Origin: Selenomonas timonae
Lineage (GTDB): Bacteria > Bacillota > Negativicutes > Selenomonadales > Selenomonadaceae
Reading direction: 5' to 3'
DNA: 64,000 bases
NCBI RefSeq assembly: GCF_014250475.1
Contig: NZ_CP060204.1
Span: 943,001-1,007,000, forward strand
The notes beneath the pieces were generated by a model. It saw only the letters and a program-made list of their open reading frames with translations. It made no database searches and had not been told where the DNA came from. Both the position numbers and the translations under genes were made by a program. Within the stretch, counting starts at the first letter, position 1, and each line of letters starts with the position of its first letter. Below are positions 60,701 through 64,000 of the stretch, piece after piece.

Positions 60701-63700
60701 ATACGACCGAGAACAATACGCTCGTGGTGAAGGGCGTCCCAGATGGTGGCCTTGCGGCGGCGTATGGCGGCAAGACAGCGGCGGGGGCGGCGAATTCGAA
60801 GAGCAACCATGTTGTGATTCAGGGAACCATGCCGCAGACGAACGCTGCGGTTGGCGGCATCGACGAGGTCTATGGCGGCTATACGGTGTCCGACTATCAG
60901 GCTGACCGCGAGGGCGTCGCCATCGCGGGCGTTGCCGAGGGCAACGATGCCGTCGTTTACAACGGAGTCGTGGATAATCTTTTCGGCGGCTTGGCAGACG
61001 GGAACAAGGGCAAGGCACAGACGAACAAGGCTATCGTTGGTGGCGGTACGGTAACGAACGTCTATGGCGGTGTAGCGACCCAAACAGACGGCACGGCGAC
61101 CGGAAACAATGTCTTTGTTTACAACGGCACGGCGACAAATGTCTACGGCGGTGCTGTGAACGATGTGACCGGCGCGGCGACAGAGAATCTTGCCGAGATT
61201 CGCGGCGGCACGGTGACGGGGGTGATTGCAGGTGCGCGCGCTGCATACGATACGGCGGCGACAACGCATAAGCTCTCGAACAAGAACACGGTCAGACTCG
61301 GTGAAGCGAATGCGACCCGCGCACTGCCTTTGCAGATCGCCGATACCGCGGTTTATGGTACGCATTATCAAGACGCGACAACAGGTGTGGAGTTGACGTT
61401 TGCCGGCGACAGCGAGGCTATTCGCGGCAACACGCTCAACATCACAACGACGGGCGTATCCATGAAGAAAGTCCGCAACTTTGACAAGTATCAATTCACC
61501 ATTGGCAATAACTTCCAAGACAACGATGAGATGCTGACGCTCTCGGAGGCAGGTGGATTCGGTACGGTTTCCGGCACTCTTCCTGCGGCTCCCGTCAAGA
61601 TCGACTGGACGAAGGTTTCGGCGGATACAAGTCAGCTCCTTGCGGGACGAGGCGAAGGCATTCACGGAAAAAATCAAATGATAATGATGCAGGTGCGTGT
61701 GCCGCACCAGACACCGCCCCCTGCATACACTACACCGAAGGATCTCCATTTTACGGGCTATACAGATACGGCGGGGATTGCAGACATCGACCGTGTTTAC
61801 GAAAAGAAGCTCTCGACGGATGCGGATGCTCCCGCTGTGGGTAGTACGGAAATCAATGCAAGCAAGGTTCTGCTTGCGCTGAACCGTTTCCGTGACGATA
61901 CAGTGACGCACAGTGGTGCGGCAGTCCCGTCCGGCGAGATCTACGGCGGATACTCTGCCTACGACCATACGGAGAAAAATAAAGACGGGCATGACGTCAT
62001 TGTTGGAACGACGACTGAGAACAATGTGCTGAACATCACAGGCGTTGCAAACGGAACCAGTAACCTCAAAGCCTATGGCGGCTACACGGCGGGTGTCCGT
62101 GGTGGCTCGGAAAACAACACGGTCAATGTGGATGTGACGAATCTACCAAACAATGTGGCATCGGGTGAACTTTACTCCATCTACGGCGGCTATGCAAAGG
62201 GTGCGAATGCAGGTGTGGTGCGCGGCAATACGGTGCGCTTCTCGCAGGGGGCAACACTCAAAGACCTTATGGGCGGCTACATCGACACCTCGTCTGTTCC
62301 TGCGGGGACCGACAAGACTGCGTCGGATGTCGTAGAAAACCGCGTGTTTATCACGGGGGGGAAAGTCGGTGGCTCTTATGAGCATGGAGGTGTAACGACC
62401 ACCTACACCGGTAGTGTATATGGCGGACGTACTGACGGCACGGGCAGTGCACGGAAGAATGAGGTCTATGTCAATGCCCCGATCGTAACGGATGCGGCGA
62501 CGCCACCTGCCCGCGTAGCGACTGTGAACGTTGACAAGCTGGTCGGCGGCTACGGTGCGACGGCAGTGGATAATGACGTCACAATCCTTTCAGGTATGGT
62601 CAATGGCACGATCTACGGCGGCTATGCAACCACGGCAGGTATCCCTGAAGTACCGGCAACAGCCACAACTCCTAAGAAGCTGGAAGTCTCCGCACTGCGC
62701 AACAACAAGGTGACGCTCGGTCACGACGTTGTGATCACGGGCGATGTCTACGGCGGCTATGCCGATGCGGATGCGTCGAACATGACCGCAGCGACGGACA
62801 GCAACACGATTGCTCTCTATGCGGCACGGATTGACGGTGTGCTCTACGGTGGCATGGCAAAGAATGCTGCGGGCGATATGATTTTGAGCGGCAGGAACAA
62901 CACTCTTGCCATCTATGAGCGCGGCGCAAAGGCAGCTGACTTTGCCGGCATCCAGAACCTGCATTTCTACCTGCCGGCGGGAACGACGGCAGACCCCGCT
63001 GCAGAGACAATGCTACGTCTGACGAAGGCGACGGATCTGACGGACGGCAAGAAAGACCTCTCGAATGTGAACGTGGGCGTTGCACTCGCAGGCAACCGTC
63101 CGACGCTGCACGTCGGCGATACCGTCAGTCTGATGAAGACGTACAAGGTGGACGGCGGCAACAGCAAGGCGGTCGAGATCGCGAATGCGCCGAGTCTCAC
63201 CAATGCAGAGGGGATGCACGGCATCAGTCTGCGCTACAAGTTCAACCTGCTCACACGTGAAGCTCTCAACGAGGCGGATGCCACGACTACGAACGCAGAT
63301 CACAAGCACAACGAGCTTGTCGCCGAGGTGGCGGGCATTGAGGTGAATGACCAGACGAAGTCCCTTGTGGAGACGCGTGCCGCGACCACGGCGATGATCA
63401 ACAGTGCGGCGGATCTCCTCACGGACAACGGATTCCGTGCGGCAGAGGAGGCCATCTCGGCGCAAAACCTTTCCGCGAAGGCGGCGAGTGTCGCAGCAAA
63501 TGCTGTCGCAAACAATGGATTCCAGATGTGGGCGGCGCAGGGCGGCTCCTCAATGCGCCTCAACTCCGGCTCGTACGTCGACGCGAAGGGCTGGAATCTG
63601 AACCTCGGCTTTGCCAAGCAGAAGGTTGCGGGACGCAACACGCTCACCTACGGCCCGATGATTGAGTACGGCAGGGGCAGCTACGACTCCTATCTCGACG

Positions 63701-64000
63701 ACGGTACACACGGCGACGGCTCGATGGACTACCTCGGTCTGGGCGTGATGGCGAAGTCGAAGAATGAGAGCGGTCTGTATGTCGAGGGAAGTCTGCGCGC
63801 CGGCCGTGTCAAGAGCGACTACAGCGGCAATATCGACAACACCGGCACCACCTACGACAGCAGTAGCACCTACTACGGCATCCATCTCGGTGTCGGACAG
63901 GAAAAGGAACTGAAGGGCGGCGACACGATCGACACCTATGCGAAGTATTTCTACGCGCATCAGGCGAGCGATACGGTGAAGATAAGCACGGGCGAGACGT
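57742..64000 (+). CDS. Giant autotransporter (type Va), C-terminus beyond the window
   Basis: An open frame of at least 2,086 codons runs past the right edge. A signal peptide covers residues 1 to about 34 (ending TAYA). The passenger is a beta-helix built of short repeats (about 20-30 residues) ending in V-Y-G-G or A-Y-G-G, such as GGTVTGTVYGG and GNAYGGYASGG. Three modules opening AKDVSVKKVCNF-type (about residues 334, 834 and 1234) break the helix into blocks. From about residue 1930 (FQMWAAQGGSSMRLNS) the outer-membrane beta-barrel domain starts: alternating strands such as KGWNLNLGFAKQKV and GLYVEGSLRAGRVKSDY. ATG 57742 follows AGGAGGAAC. An adhesin role is usual for such proteins. Confidence 0.88.
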   Translation, partial: MTGMKDRRRLALYVALGLSAGSGLMLDASTAYAHDIVLDTDQTGTYIANAAEGDDVKVRQNAAGTTIPTITNGDIVGSKAADAKKITVTVDSVKAESAGYGRVYAGFGVGTASKNHITYNGGVANALIGGASTSTVANSTHGATGNVVAVHGGTIHKHVTSGLGKEYAAVTGNEVTVSGGSMGSVRGGVGGNNASVTDNVVTIDGASTNISNQVSGGVSGKNATVKKNTVTVKKGTLASVRGGVGKEGAAVRENKVVIEGGTVNDRVVGSEAVLPTTVPTVDSASLSNHNTVVLGSDTGAYAAQLSNAEIWGTRYGNSGVIAGGDARIAGNTLEVNAKDVSVKKVCNFQTYQFNLTKGIDENASMLTVVDTHGFGPGANVQWSDIQLDAAKWNDVKNADDSSTHYGKSGTITLIKTSDRNRHLTIHNSKAESLNRTGVSGDFEYKLAADNTDAVATAGGSISVARVEATLNRIQNADAVYAGTAQDADNAVRGGYSKYGHNVTKNILEVTHLQTTGLNAAYGGEVAGLVGAVFGNTLDITGTDDQTSPTPVKRTLANAYGGAITNANNAGTVGGTEEHAGNRVAVSGGQVTNAYGGYTAGAGNVQYNTAVTEGSAVVEKSYGGDTAGAGTVQKNIAYVAGGTVADVYGGASSGNGTVTENVVALNGGITGNAYGGYASGGAAVTDNSVRVEGGTATGTLYGALSMNGNADNNKVFVRRGSVASVTGTQSADGNVTKGQVFVAGGTVTGTVYGGRTTGSGSVENSHVTITGGTVTGTVYAGEATGSGNIKNNAVNLGDESVHDLTNANLRAADLVGGSIGVAGTGNISDNALNVYAKNADVKSVAKFDKHRFILDRAITDGATMLTIDQGGFGREIDWNSVVVENEAAMMKDGNPGGRVTLAAGTAADDLKVAGYTKRDHTTENTEHVIELDPDTLAEAAGAGNHATAESLLLTYAKFKDNTWTYDGALTSPTSEDNEVFGGISYKGHTTENNTLVVKGVPDGGLAAAYGGKTAAGAANSKSNHVVIQGTMPQTNAAVGGIDEVYGGYTVSDYQADREGVAIAGVAEGNDAVVYNGVVDNLFGGLADGNKGKAQTNKAIVGGGTVTNVYGGVATQTDGTATGNNVFVYNGTATNVYGGAVNDVTGAATENLAEIRGGTVTGVIAGARAAYDTAATTHKLSNKNTVRLGEANATRALPLQIADTAVYGTHYQDATTGVELTFAGDSEAIRGNTLNITTTGVSMKKVRNFDKYQFTIGNNFQDNDEMLTLSEAGGFGTVSGTLPAAPVKIDWTKVSADTSQLLAGRGEGIHGKNQMIMMQVRVPHQTPPPAYTTPKDLHFTGYTDTAGIADIDRVYEKKLSTDADAPAVGSTEINASKVLLALNRFRDDTVTHSGAAVPSGEIYGGYSAYDHTEKNKDGHDVIVGTTTENNVLNITGVANGTSNLKAYGGYTAGVRGGSENNTVNVDVTNLPNNVASGELYSIYGGYAKGANAGVVRGNTVRFSQGATLKDLMGGYIDTSSVPAGTDKTASDVVENRVFITGGKVGGSYEHGGVTTTYTGSVYGGRTDGTGSARKNEVYVNAPIVTDAATPPARVATVNVDKLVGGYGATAVDNDVTILSGMVNGTIYGGYATTAGIPEVPATATTPKKLEVSALRNNKVTLGHDVVITGDVYGGYADADASNMTAATDSNTIALYAARIDGVLYGGMAKNAAGDMILSGRNNTLAIYERGAKAADFAGIQNLHFYLPAGTTADPAAETMLRLTKATDLTDGKKDLSNVNVGVALAGNRPTLHVGDTVSLMKTYKVDGGNSKAVEIANAPSLTNAEGMHGISLRYKFNLLTREALNEADATTTNADHKHNELVAEVAGIEVNDQTKSLVETRAATTAMINSAADLLTDNGFRAAEEAISAQNLSAKAASVAANAVANNGFQMWAAQGGSSMRLNSGSYVDAKGWNLNLGFAKQKVAGRNTLTYGPMIEYGRGSYDSYLDDGTHGDGSMDYLGLGVMAKSKNESGLYVEGSLRAGRVKSDYSGNIDNTGTTYDSSSTYYGIHLGVGQEKELKGGDTIDTYAKYFYAHQASDTVKISTGET

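Noticed and set aside
59380-61992. An 870-codon minus-strand open frame inside the autotransporter region
   Set aside because: The plus-strand frame has a signal peptide, repeats and beta-barrel. The antisense frame is the mirror of its repeats, not a second gene.

Overview
The window looks like a GC-rich chromosome segment from an anaerobic, flagellated diderm of the Negativicutes, most likely Selenomonas or a close relative. The reasons are: Firmicute-style gene order (mreB/mbl-flgF-flgG; yaaR-holB-ricT-trmN) together with outer-membrane hardware (flagellar L- and P-ring genes, an LptF/LptG permease, a large autotransporter); a methylmalonyl-CoA succinate/propionate pathway; and Rex. The genus is inference from gene content, not from a search. 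I see no rRNA, tRNA, CRISPR array, prophage or insertion sequence.

Layout. 1-4.8 kb: end of an MreB/Mbl gene, then flgF, flgG, flgA, flgH, flgI and a rod-binding FlgJ domain. 4.9-14 kb: exported AMIN/phosphodiester-glycosidase protein, polyprenyl diphosphate synthase, tatA-tatA-tatC, a UbiD/UbiA quinone pair, folD and fhs. 13.9-22.7 kb: a large alkaline-phosphatase-superfamily protein of mosaic composition, then valS-folC-O-antigen-ligase-like-rex. 22.7-30.6 kb: the propionate locus (CoA transferase, split methylmalonyl-CoA mutase, MeaB, epimerase, decarboxylase subunits A, E-like and C), with a stem-loop in nearly every intercistronic gap. 30.6-36.6 kb: envelope genes (LptF/G, DUF3084, RNase H-fold protein, WecA/TagO, WecB) and an AtpZ-like gene with no ATP synthase after it. 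36.6-44 kb, minus strand: RpiR regulator, fused alpha-glucoside PTS EIICBA, GH13 glucosidase, HAD phosphatase and hexokinase, with a hairpin-forming repeat in three of the gaps. 44-53 kb: oxidoreductase, Cof phosphatase, HisJ, two secreted unknowns around a MetA-family acyltransferase, TPR-like and NlpC/P60 proteins, two tandem YbjN-like paralogues. 53-57.3 kb: a PilZ protein divergent from yaaR-holB-ricT-trmN. 57.3-64 kb: a repeat cluster and a giant autotransporter gene that runs off the window.

How it works together. The CoA transferase, mutase, epimerase and decarboxylase interconvert succinate and propionate; Rex, just upstream, would sense NADH/NAD+. The PTS-glucosidase-hexokinase set would import and split an alpha-glucoside. 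FolD and Fhs carry one-carbon units on folate. LptF/G, WecA, WecB and the ligase-like protein build the outer envelope.

The most notable non-gene signals are: a MITE-like ~160 bp element with 16-bp terminal inverted repeats (two full copies, one truncated, one possible solo end); an inverted ~150 bp repeat pair flanking the PTS gene; a perfect 11-bp inverted repeat holding both -35 boxes of the pilZ/yaaR divergent promoters; and a short hairpin-terminator leader in front of valS. All coordinates and motifs were read by eye; family names rest on recognised motifs and gene order.
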